This document shows positions 23,018 through 32,956 of a DNA stretch of 64,000 nt, one piece after another (position 1 is the first letter of the stretch; the number at the start of each line of letters is the position of its first letter). A model generated the notes under the pieces. It saw only the letters and a list, made by a program, of their open reading frames with translations. It ran no database searches and was not told where the DNA came from. The stretch comes from Teratosphaeria epicoccoides (lineage: Eukaryota > Ascomycota > Dothideomycetes > Mycosphaerellales > Teratosphaeriaceae): NCBI GenBank assembly GCA_021401465.1, contig JADDMT010000105.1:37979-101978 (forward strand), read 5' to 3'. The translations under genes and the position numbers were made by a program.

Positions 23018-24426
23018 AGAAGCCGCGACTCCCTCCGGCGTTCAGATTGAGCGTGCTGAGCATTGCAAGCCATGTTTCTTGCGGACCGTGCCAGCAACGT
23101 GATCGGCCAAAGCACTGCTTTGTGCTATGGACATCGATCCCACGCCAATTGCTGACACACCAAGCACCTAAACCCAGTAGTAGAGAGGTAGGGATCCAGA
23201 GGACGATCATGATCTCGCCGCCGGGCGCGTGATAGCAGGTCGCGACCATCCCCTAGCATCGGAGAGTTTGATGCCTGTGTAGTAGTTGTGCAGCGCTTCC
23301 CGACACCAAGAGAATAAACACCTTTTGCAGCGTCTGCAAACCTCTGCTAACAGCACCTTGCAGACCCTGTGTTATTGCTAATATTAGTCGCATGCTTTAA
23401 TAGTCCGTGGATAGTCCTTGGAGCGTGTTATTATCGCGTTGTAATTAGACGCGTGTGTTATAGCACACGCGCCTAGGACCTTTATCCACCTACTAGCTAT
23501 TAACACCACCTATTATAATCGATACTAACATGGCTCTGCCACGCGATATCGGAGTTGCCTGGGACTAGTCTTCCATGTCGTCAATTGCTACTAACAGAGC
23601 GGGATGTTAGTATAATAGGACCCATCCACCTACCCCCTCACCTAGTCTGAGGTCGGATGACTCCCTATTACTCAGCAGCGCTATACCGCTTTCGGCGTCT
23701 TCGAGGCCTTGCAGACGGTCTGCAAGGCCTTGAAGACGATTACAATTAGAAATCTAATAAGCACCTACCAGTATACCAGTAATAGTAAAGCAGGGTCTGC
23801 TTGAAGAGGTTTGCAGACGTTGCAAAAGGTGTTTAATAGCAGAAGCTGCGATCGTCGAGGTCGATACCACTTGATTAGTCAGCTGTGTCGTTCGTATATC
23901 ATGTTCCACACCTCCATTCACACCTAACGTTCTCAGAAAATTCTTATTTGGAATCCATATCAATACTACGTTGCTTGTCAAACGTCCCATCATTGGCATC
24001 ATTAATCTTTTGATCTATCAATCTGTCGGTTGAATACAGGATGCAGGAGTCACTGCGTCGAGTTGTCCGGTACTGCCAAAGCTCAGCCACCACAATTTCG
24101 AATTGAATGATGCCGCCCATGATGCTCTTGCATTTGGGCAAGAGACGGGCTGATCACAGGAGCGCCGAGCATTTGATCTTCCTGCGGAATCCCACAGCCA
24201 TGTCCGCTTGCTCCATTGCTACATACGTGTAACCCGGAGACCGCAGCGACTTTGCGCGAATTTTCCAAGCTGCGGAGATTGTGCGATTCGATTAGGCAGC
24301 TCAACCTCGTCGATAACCTCCTCTTTGCACAATTCGCAAACAGCTCCTAAAATGATGACAGGGTCGTTGGCGCAACACCTTCGAGCAGTCCCCAGCCATT
24401 AACCCTGCACCAAAATATAGGGCAAG
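23018..24426. other. Gene-free segment around the family A element
   Basis: Apart from the TIR element, the sequence upstream (23018-23314) is the probable promoter of the rhodopsin-domain gene. The part after it (23836-24426) holds only short frames. AT content rises here, as expected for repeat-derived DNA. Confidence 0.4.
23315..23835. mobile_element. TIR element (TA target), 517 bp, family A copy 1
   Basis: Spans 23317-23833. Left end AACACCTTTTGCAGCGTCTG continues to a 29-bp terminal inverted repeat; the right end is its complement with one G/A difference. TA dinucleotides flank both ends (23315-23316 and 23834-23835), as for Tc1/mariner insertions. The interior is AT-rich and non-coding, with further copies of TGCAGAC and GCAAGGCC words in both arms. 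A MITE-type non-autonomous element is the simplest reading. Confidence 0.85.
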
Positions 24427-26371
24427 ATGGTCAGTTCGAATTTACGCTGAACTATCACTGCGGTTGCTCTCTACGCATTTTGCTGGCTCACGACAAGCAC
24501 GTTGGGCGTTGGCTTCATCTTCGATCAGCAGACTCCCAACGGACGACCACTGGTATCTAGCGTTCTCGGGGTCATTGGAACGAATGCAACATATGGCTAT
24601 GTTGTGGTTGGAGGACGCACGGTCGGCCTCGCGATCGCCAGGCGCCTGGTTGCCGCCAATCTGAGCGTCGCAGTGCTTGAGGCTGGAGGGTTCCACAAGA
24701 CGGACAACAGCAACCTCAGCATTGTCACGGGCTATGCTACCTACTATACAGGCTCTGATCCGGAGGACACACAACCTTTGATACACTGTGGCATCTCCAC
24801 TCACATGCAAGCCGCCCCTATAAACCGCACCCAGCACTATGCTCGCGGGAAGACTCTTGGCGGCTCATCGGCCAGGGACTACTTCTTGTACCAAAAACCG
24901 ACGATCGGCAGTATGGATCAATGGGCTGAGAGGGTCGGAGATGGTTGACTTTCGACAACCTGTTACCGTACTACAAGGGAGCGGTCAACTTGATTGGAAC
25001 AAACGCGACGCTTTACATAAACTCCAGCAACCCCCAAAATCTCAGCTCGTTTGAGTCTTCAGGAAGACCCGTTCAAGTTAGCTTCTCGAATGCAGTAGAT
25101 TCCCTCCGTACTTAGGCAAGGTTGGCATTCATCATCGATGGCCTTAGCAGCCGCAATCTTTTGGGCTCGGCGTACGCCGGTCTTACCATCGACCTTGAGA
25201 CTGGGTACAGATCCTGCGCGGAAGCTTCGTATCTTGAATCGGCTCTCAACGATTGCGGCGCACCCAACATGTACAGACCCTTTGCAAGATCGTACGAAAT
25301 GTGGGTCCTTTTGCAAGGTCCGTAGAACACATAGGACCGCATAGATTTTTACGATTAAGCTACTCTTACTTAGCTTAGGGGGTTGAAATAGGTCAATCGT
25401 GACCCATAGAGCAGTCGGTGGGGAGACACTGCGGCTGCCTAAGATCCAGGCAGGTAAGCATGGTGCTCGTAGTTGCCAAGCCGATGTTAGAGTTAACGTA
25501 CGGATGTGCGAACAGTCTGTACAAGCAGACGCTTGGCGCCAGGATTCTGTTTAATGGCACGACTGCTGTCGGTGTGCAGGCCATCACAGCAGGCAGCTTT
25601 GGCACTCCAAACACCTTTTGCAACGTCTGCACCCTTCCGGATGGCTCTGTAGACTGCAAGGCCATGCAGACCCTAAATTCGGTATAGCTCTGCTATTCGG
25701 AGCAATTAACGCGTCTATTTTCGTGTAAAGTGCCTGCGTGAGATGTAACTTCCTGTGACTCTCAGGGTCTGCAAGGCCGTCTGCAATGGGATCTGCAAAG
25801 CTACCCTACAAGGATTGCAAAAGGTGTTTACCGTCAGTCAATTTCACCTTTGCGGCACTGAAGGAAATGATCGTGGCTGCAGGTGCCTTCAAATCACCAC
25901 AGTCATACCTCATGTTGTCGGGCAACGGCAACTGCACGGAGCTTGCAGCCTTCGCGATCGACTGCGTTTCTGACCTGCCTGGGGTAGGTCATGACATGCA
26001 GTCAATAATGTCCTCACCAGCTCCGCAGGTACGGACAGTGTTACAATGCCCAGAGAGCTCATTCAGACATACCTGACCACGGGATCATACCTCTCCATCT
26101 TCGGCCCCGGTTACTACGGATAGGAACAAACTGTCAAAGCGATGAAGAGATCATAGAGTGAACTGGCGCATCCATGACGACCGTCTGCCACGCGGCAGGC
26201 ACTTGTAGAATGGGCACGAAGCATGATGAGCTCGCAGTCGTAGACGCCAAGTCGTTGGTGTACATGACTCAGAGACTGAGAATAGTGGATGCCAGTGCCT
26301 TTCATGCACAAAGTACCGTGTATGCGTTCGCAGGGAAGATCGCGCAGCAGATTCTTGACAGCAGGCCGTAG
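24427..26371 (+). pseudogene. Decayed GMC oxidoreductase (FAD-dependent alcohol/aryl-alcohol type)
   Basis: Broken glucose-methanol-choline oxidoreductase. ATG 24427 is followed by an in-frame TGA at codon 8, then signal-like sequence. The FAD motif is damaged: YVVVGGRTVGL where VGGGTAGL is expected. Later blocks are recognisable in pieces: ARGKTLGGSSA; after a frameshift near 24945, LTFDNLLPYYKGAVN; then a TAG near 25113; then LGSAYAGLTID and EASYLESALN. From about 25265 to 25480 foreign or scrambled sequence with many stops intervenes. RILFNGTTAVGVQA follows, then a TIR element at 25609-25828, then LKEMIVAAGAFKSPQ and DLPGVG. The C-terminus is CHAAGTCRMG and VDASAFHAQSTVYAFAGKIA, ending at 26371, with a short deletion before the catalytic-loop His. 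No functional protein can be made. Confidence 0.88.
25609..25828. mobile_element. TIR element, 220 bp, family A copy 2, inside the GMC pseudogene
   Basis: Begins AACACCTTTTGCAACGTCTG and ends with the complement of AACACCTTTTGCAA, so 14 bp of the terminal repeat are exact. These ends match the element at 23317-23833, and both contain subterminal TGCAGACC and GCAAGGCC words. A TA follows the right end; the left flank is CC, so the target duplication is not intact. It splits the GMC frame between GSFGTP and SVNFTF. It is shorter than copy 1 and non-coding. Confidence 0.78.
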
Positions 26372-27144
26372 AAATAGGATATCGATCAATCCAAATTACG
26401 TGCACACGTGGCCTGGGAAGGCACGCGCTCAACTTCGTCTCCCACTTGCTTCACAGCCTATGTCCGTGCATGTTTGTTGACATCGATGCAACAGGGACTT
26501 GCGGCCCGATATGCGGCTGTGCCAGTGCCCACAACGCGCAGTGAGGCGTATGCAGGTGCGCGCAAGGTTCAGTGCATGCGCACCAGATTGCCAGATGCCA
26601 CGAATGCATAACAAAATAAGCGACTTCGAGGCCTTGATCATTGCGCCCAAGACGCTTTAGTCTACTTCTTGTCTTGGCGGCATCAACGTGAGATTGACGA
26701 ACAGGGTCATCATCGGGACAAAGCGGGGCAGGCTTGCGGCTGGGGGGTCCTTTTGATTCACACAAGTTGCCGGGACATGGAGCAGAACCAACCTGGATTC
26801 CTGGAACCTCCTGAGTCTTGACCTCGCCTCGAGTCCCTTTTGCCCTCGTCGAGTTCTGTCCAGCTTTACGTGACCAACCTGTTGGCACTAGGCGTAACTA
26901 ATTGGCCGGGCGCGGTAGTCAGCCAGTGGAAACAGGAAGTCAGCATCCTCCTCAGCGCCGCCGCGCGCCATTCACTGCACTGCCTCGATCGATAGAAACC
27001 CCCACCAACACCAACACCAGGCCCTATTCTTGGCAAGTCACCATGCGTCACTGAGTGCGCGCAGAAGCGACGAACGGTTGCTCTTGCCAACAGTTGGATC
27101 GCGAGCGGGTAGCGTGAATAGTGAACGGCTTCGCAGACTAAAAT
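26372..27144. other. Intergenic, no gene seen
   Basis: Promoter side of the coiled-coil gene. A 145-codon minus-strand frame (26451-26888) has no recognisable content and is not called. Confidence 0.4.
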
Positions 27145-29325
27145 ATGTCAGCAACACCGAAAGGCTCGAAGCCTCCAACACCCAACAGTACCAGGAGACC
27201 GACTTCTTCAGCTTCCACGTCGTCTGGAGGCGTCAAGAGTGCCAATACGACAGAAGCATCGACAAGCAGCCCATCGCGAGTCATGACTCACACACAATCT
27301 TCTGGCGCCTCTGCGGGAGCGATCGGAGTCAACAGATCTCGTAGCGTGAGGAACGGGGCGCCAGTATCAGCACGGGCGGCGGCCGCGGCTCGGAAGCCTC
27401 AGGCGGAAAGCGGCAGTGCAATAGAGGACATGAAGGCGGAGATGCAAGCAAAGCTGGACGAGTTGCAGGAGCGGCTACAGCAGGCGGAGCAGGCATGTGA
27501 GAACTCGCAGAGGCAGGCGCAGATCCTACAGTCCAAGCTTGACGCGGCACACGCAGATCAGGTCCAATTGGAAGAGAATGTACACGAGCAGAGTGAGAAG
27601 CTGGAAGAGCTGGAGTATCAGAAGAAGGAGAGCTTACGAGCTCAGCGGGAGCTCGAACAAATATACGAGGCTGACAGAGCGCAGGCGATGAAGGAGAAAG
27701 AGATTGCGCAGCAGAAGGAGGAGGAAATGCAGGCTGCATTGCAGCGCATGAAAGAGACTCTGGCTCAGAGAGAGCTGCGCGGCGGCCTGGAGCCAGATCA
27801 CCATGCCAGACCGACATCAAGCAGGGCGTCTAGTTTCCGCTCTGATGCCACGAGTCCGAAGCGAGAAAGCGCTACTCAATTCGCGCCGCCTGGCAGCGTG
27901 CAACGGAGCGACTCGAGAAGTGGCTCCAAGCTCGTGATGCAGAAAGACAAGATCATCGAAGACTTGAGGTTGGAGCTGGCTGAAGCACACTTTAAACTGG
28001 TCGAAGCGGACAACGTCGGTGGCGGGCGCTTACAACAGCTGCAGAAGGAGCTCTACGAGATCAAGATGCAGAATGCTCGTCTGATGGAGGACAACGACTC
28101 CTTTCAGCTGCTACTATCCGAGAAGACAATGAATGGGGATGTGCTGCATTCCGATCTGCTACGACAGCCATCCAGCTCCGACTTACGTCCATCTAGCTCG
28201 CGACAGATTAGTGGCGCAAGTCTCGCAGATGAGCTGGAAGGGCATGATGACAGTCTCATCGATGGCGAGTCTGCCACCGATGATGTGTCGCGTGACAGGC
28301 AAGCCAAGGCCCTTCGATTCGAGGTATCGAGCTTGAAGGACCAGAACAAGGCGCTGACGCTGTATATTAATAATATCATCTCTCGTCTCCTTCAGCACGA
28401 TCAGTTCGAGACCATTCTGGACAAGACACCAGATATCATTAGCGGAGCTACCTCGGCTCCAGCGGAGCGTGCCGGCCAGAATTCAGCCAACATAGAAACG
28501 GATCTTCCACCACCTCCACCGCCCAAGGACAAGCCTGCTACAATTCTGGCTGCAGATGGTCAGCCTGGAGAGCAGCCACAGGGATTTTTGGGCCGCGCTA
28601 AGAGCGTACTTGGGCGTGGTGCAAGAAGGCCGCAAAGTCAGATGGTAGGACCCAACGATCAGGAAAGGCTGGTCCAGCAATCGAAAACCGACGAGTCGCG
28701 ATTGACCGAGAACCCTGACACAGCACCAAGAGTCCCACTCGGCCGTACAAACTCCACACGAGGCGGTCACAGGAGAGCGAATAGCGAGATCTCCGGAGGT
28801 GCATCCCTAGCCACAGGCATGTACCGAGGGCCCTCGCCATCATCGCAAGGACTTATGTCGCCTGGCTTGACCAGTCCAACAGGGAACAGAGGCTTCTTCA
28901 GCGCTCAACCTATGGCCGTCAGGGTTCCAAGTGGATCGTCAATACCCACGATCAACGCGAAAGAAAACACAGAACCGCAGCGCGACAGCAAGATGTTGGT
29001 GCACGCCTCGCATCGCAGCTCTGTCATCTCGACACCGGCGATTGGCGAGCCCAATACCGGCGAAATCAACTCAGGGGCAACGTCTCCACCCCGCAGCACC
29101 ACGTCCTCCGCTGACAAGGACAAAGCAAGCGGCGCCATTATGATGGGCTCGAAGCCACGGCCTCTGCGCTTGGTCCAGGAAGCGGCCGAGGAGGAAAAGG
29201 AGCGCAAGGCCGCGAATAGGACATCCTGGTTCGGTAACGTCGGAGGCTGGATGGCTGCAAATTCGACTTCGGCCGCTCTCAAGAAAATGACGGGCGGTGG
29301 TGCCGAGGGTAACGGCGCACAGTAG
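27145..29325 (+). CDS. Coiled-coil protein, 726 aa, function unknown
   Basis: Single exon. The Ser/Thr-rich N-terminus (1-90) is followed by a long heptad-type coiled coil (about 90-205; AEMQAKLDELQERLQQAEQA and onward). A disordered stretch is then followed by a second coiled segment (about 265-345; EDLRLELAEAHFKLVEADN, ELYEIKMQNARLMEDND). A third helix lies near 390-440 (LRFEVSSLKDQNKALTLYINN). The C-terminal 280 residues are Ser/Pro/Gly-rich with a Trp-containing block near the end (RTSWFGNVGGWMAANST). It resembles conserved cytoskeletal or polarity-type coiled-coil proteins of filamentous ascomycetes, but I cannot name it. Codon use is uniform and no splice site interrupts it. Confidence 0.8.
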   Translation: MSATPKGSKPPTPNSTRRPTSSASTSSGGVKSANTTEASTSSPSRVMTHTQSSGASAGAIGVNRSRSVRNGAPVSARAAAAARKPQAESGSAIEDMKAEMQAKLDELQERLQQAEQACENSQRQAQILQSKLDAAHADQVQLEENVHEQSEKLEELEYQKKESLRAQRELEQIYEADRAQAMKEKEIAQQKEEEMQAALQRMKETLAQRELRGGLEPDHHARPTSSRASSFRSDATSPKRESATQFAPPGSVQRSDSRSGSKLVMQKDKIIEDLRLELAEAHFKLVEADNVGGGRLQQLQKELYEIKMQNARLMEDNDSFQLLLSEKTMNGDVLHSDLLRQPSSSDLRPSSSRQISGASLADELEGHDDSLIDGESATDDVSRDRQAKALRFEVSSLKDQNKALTLYINNIISRLLQHDQFETILDKTPDIISGATSAPAERAGQNSANIETDLPPPPPPKDKPATILAADGQPGEQPQGFLGRAKSVLGRGARRPQSQMVGPNDQERLVQQSKTDESRLTENPDTAPRVPLGRTNSTRGGHRRANSEISGGASLATGMYRGPSPSSQGLMSPGLTSPTGNRGFFSAQPMAVRVPSGSSIPTINAKENTEPQRDSKMLVHASHRSSVISTPAIGEPNTGEINSGATSPPRSTTSSADKDKASGAIMMGSKPRPLRLVQEAAEEEKERKAANRTSWFGNVGGWMAANSTSAALKKMTGGGAEGNGAQ

Positions 29326-30849
29326 GAGCGTGCGCGTGCTTGGACCTCGCCGGAGAGTCTGGGGAGGCGTGTTGGGAGGGATTGTGCTGTCATGAGTAGC
29401 GGCAGTGAGATTGGCACCATGTGTGGGAGCATGAGAGCTCGCTCGCCTACCAAGAGCAGGGGTGTCGACCTGGGGATGGTATGAGATGACATCGACATGC
29501 GTGACGTGCTCGTGGACCCGGGAGTGGTTTGAGCACGGACATCTTTCATGGGCGGCATCTGTTTCGTGCGTTTGGGATGTGCAGGCCGGAGATACCCGAG
29601 TGCTGCATTTTTGGGCTGGGAGGCGAGTGCGGGTCTCCGGGAAGGCATTCGTGCCTGCTATGGCGTATTTATGAAATACAAGGCATGTTGATGTGTCACC
29701 AAGACCTCGATTCGGTCCTTATTTGCGTCCGCCATGCCTCCGGACGATTGGATTGACTGGGTTCAGGGGCTCAGAGGCTAGAATATCACGCTCAAGCGGC
29801 CCCTCAAATCTCCTCCCATATTGCCAACGCAGCGTACAGTAAAGGATACAAGCTTTCAGAAATGTCCGATCGAAGCTTCCCCAACGCTGTCAAAGATGGC
29901 AAGGAAATGACGATGGCTTCAATTGCGACGCAAAGCAAGGATGATCCAGTGTTCCGGTGCCTGGTGACAAGATGTGAGTGATTCGTTGTACGACGGACGT
30001 ACTGGCGCCAGCTGAGGAGTATGTTGGACGTCTGAGTAACTGGTGCTCGGATACAGTGGTGCGAGGCCGGCCCCCGTCGTGATGCGTGAGCGATGCCTAC
30101 TACAGCAGGAGGATCGCTTTGGTGAAGGTGCTCCATTTGTGCTGCGACATTTGTTGCGCTCAGGATCGCCGGGAGGATGAGCTGGAAGGCGAGCTGCATG
30201 GTGATAGAGCGTTCGGTAACGATGGGCGACATGGTTGGGTCAAGGTCCACGAGGCAAGAGATGATAATGCACAATCTTTCATTTAGAATACACCAGATCA
30301 CTGTCGGGTGATTCGCGCCCTGCGTGCAGAATGACATTATCACCTCTGAGCCGTCTTTCACGACCGCCGGCCAGCAATGCTCCAATGTCATTATTTGTCC
30401 AAGATCGAAGATGGCGAGATCCTCGCGATGTCACTGCTCCAGACGAGACTGCTTTTTGGAAGAAAAGCTATGATGATCTGGGACGTTGTACAAGAGTATC
30501 GGATCCGTATTGGAGCATCGTGTGTGCTGCGCTGGATGTCCAGATTGGCACATCATAAGCCACGGCCTCACTTTGTACCGTGGCGGCTGGTAAGCGATCT
30601 TCAGGGCCTTGCATATCTGAGAAGGATCTCTTGCCCAGAGCGGCTGCTCCAAGGCTGGGACTAGCTTGCTGCGCGGAGATTCGAGATTCATCTAGATGTA
30701 GTATACAGAAGCGGTCAGCCCATGTCTCATTACAGGGTAAATCTGCTGCCTCAACCATGGAGCACATCGCCGATCCAGGGGGCCATCGCGAGCATAGCGT
30801 TCATGGCTGCTTGACGGTCATCAGACACCCATCAACATCGCCCTGAGCG
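29326..30849. other. Intergenic, no supported gene
   Basis: 1.5 kb with a 195-codon minus-strand frame (29804-30391) that contains one hydrophobic stretch but no family motif and no partner exons. The 3' ends of the coiled-coil and TFIIIC genes converge here. Confidence 0.4.
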
Positions 30850-31687
30850 TCAAAGTTCTGATCAAAAGACGTAGTCACCGGGATGGCTAAGAAATCTGTC
30901 CATCGCGTTACTTACCGGATTTCGCATCGAGCGCACGTTGCCGAATCTCAGCCTTGTTCGCCGGCATCACATAGTTCTTGACCGGCGCAACAGGCACGAA
31001 ATCAGTCTCGCCTTTCTTGACCTTGATCGCGGACAGGCGTTCGAGGAAAGACGCTTGCGTGCGAGACTTGGCGTCTGTGATGCGTTCCTCTGGCACCTTT
31101 AGCAGCTGCCCAGGTCGCACAACCAAGACGTCGTCTGCACCGCCTGCTCTAATAGCTGTCACAGAAGTCGGTGCTGGGGTCTGTGCGGCATTGGGCTTCA
31201 CGCGCTCCTTGAAGGTCACAGGTCTGCCATAAAGTTTCACCCGAGATGTGCTGACGACGTCCACAACGTATCCTTTACGGACAGGCTCTGCGCTGGCCCC
31301 TGCTTTGGAGATGTGCACTTGTGTGCCAAGATCAGTTGCCCAGTAGCAGCTATAGTGCCTGTCGTTAAATCTGACGAAAGGGTTCTCGGTGTGCAACCCG
31401 ATGAGTTGCAGCTCGCCTGGCGGCTCGTCCGCATCCTTGTTTGCAATGATGGCAGCTGTCTTGGCGGAAGAGTCAGCCGGCTGCGGTTCGGCAGGTGTGA
31501 ACTGCTTCTCGAGATCGGCCTTCTTCGACGCTCTGTGTCGACGCTTTTTCTCTGGCTCGACCAAAGCATCCGATACATGTGATGTTAAGTCCAGGGTGAA
31601 GTAGAAGTCCTCGGTCTCATGGTCGTCGTATTCGTACTCCCAATAATACTCGTCGTCATCCGTGGAGCGCGACGGACCAGCCATCAC
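30850..31687 (-). CDS. TFIIIC triple-barrel subunit (tau55/Sfc7-like)
   Basis: Small subunit of the RNA polymerase III factor TFIIIC, which binds tRNA gene internal promoters. The N-terminus has YYWEYEYDDHETEDFYFTLD, the start of the triple-barrel domain. It continues with GELQLIGLHTENPFVRFND and YSCYWATDLGTQVHI (about 90-130). This split, with a charged insert between, matches the TFIIIC subunit 6 family. The C-terminal half is basic. The frame runs to 30916, where a GTAAGT donor appears. A 58-nt intron to 30858 would add only Glu-Leu before a stop at 30850 (259 aa). Reading through the donor gives a stop at 30908, also 259 aa. Either end keeps the domain. It is divergent from the Vps62-like gene. 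Confidence 0.82.
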
Positions 31688-32956
31688 GCAGTCTCGTGAC
31701 TTGCGACAGTCGGTTCACAGCTCGATGCTGCCATAAGTCACTGACAACACGCACTATCTTCTCGCTTGATGAGAAATGAGCAGGATGAGCAGGATGGCGT
31801 CACCACCTCCGCTCTTTCCGCAGTTCTCACACAAATGTCGAGCAGGGCGCGAGCTGCTGCTGCCCAGCTTGAGGTGCATCCGCGAAACGTTTGTTGATGT
31901 CGTTGTCGCGTTTGTTGATATCGTTGTCGCGTTTGAGACGGTGGCCTGAGGCGAACATGGAAATGCGATGCCGGGTCCGCCGGGACGATGCAGCGCCGAA
32001 GAGCGAATACGGTGGTGGAACATGAATCAAGTCCGATCGACCTTGCAGCTTGTACGTGAACCCGTTTATCGCACCACCATTATATCGTTCAATCTGTAGC
32101 GTGTTGCCCCAGGGCTTGTGCAACGATGAACCTCTCACTGCTACTACTACAGTAGTACTCAAAGTGTAGTGTTGGCTGGGCAGTAGTGGCTGTCTGTCTT
32201 TCGACCGACCTAGATACTACGCGCGCAAGTCATGTGGCACTTTTTGACTCACTTGCCCGCGTCAACAGCGAGGCACATCCATTCTCCGCCCCGGCGGCCG
32301 CCGGCTCTGAGGCACAATACATGTATCAGGTATCCTCAAGTCTGTGCTTGCGCTCTGGATGCATACCTCACCAGCTGAAGCAAAGCGTCCAATATTGGCA
32401 GTCACCTTCGCCGTACGAAAGACTGTTATATTCTCGACGGTGCAGGATCGGTGACATCTCAAGGTTCGCGCTACGACGACAGCACACAGCCAGCCCGACA
32501 CCATCCGCGGCAATCGTTCCCAGGTACACCGTACATCTACCTTCGGAACACTGGCGATACGTCAGTACCGAGTCGATCCTTCATCCTTCTTACCAATAAT
32601 TCGCTGGTCGCTATTCCTTCACATCAAGCCACCACCGCGATCCGGTATCGCTAAGTACATAAATCACGCCTTCCACATCCCTGCCGTGGCCGCCGACCAG
32701 CACACAATCTTCTGTCGCCATTCACGCACGATCTACTTTTCTTGTCTTGCTAGGCATTTAGGTGCGACGGTCCCTCCTCCTACATTGCATGCCATAGCGC
32801 AGCATTGCTCTACGGCGCACAGCATCTCATCGCATCGGGCGCATCGGCGTTTAGATCCCACGACTGGTCAGCTTCTTCAGCGCTGCGCAGTGCCAATGTC
32901 CCGGTAGTACTGGTCCATTACCACAGGTCCGACTGTGGTAATCCCGAACTACTTCG
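31688..32956. promoter_or_regulatory. Divergent promoter between the TFIIIC and Vps62-like genes
   Basis: 1.27 kb with no supported gene. A 21-bp tandem repeat lies at 31889-31930. The plus-strand frames between 32186 and 32907 lack domains. The Vps62-like transcript probably starts in the right part. Confidence 0.4.
31889..31930. repeat. 21-bp tandem repeat, two units
   Basis: Two adjacent copies of a 21-mer beginning GTTTGTTGAT (31889-31909 and 31910-31930) differ at one base (G/A). It lies in a non-coding promoter gap, and no function is visible. Confidence 0.8.

Noticed and set aside
29804..30391. 195-codon minus-strand frame
   Set aside because: One hydrophobic stretch but no recognisable family, no splice partners and no codon pattern like neighbouring genes.
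31827..32162. Minus-strand frame with KRDNDIN repeated twice
   Set aside because: The repeat is a 21-bp tandem duplication in a promoter gap; the rest of the frame has no protein-like features.
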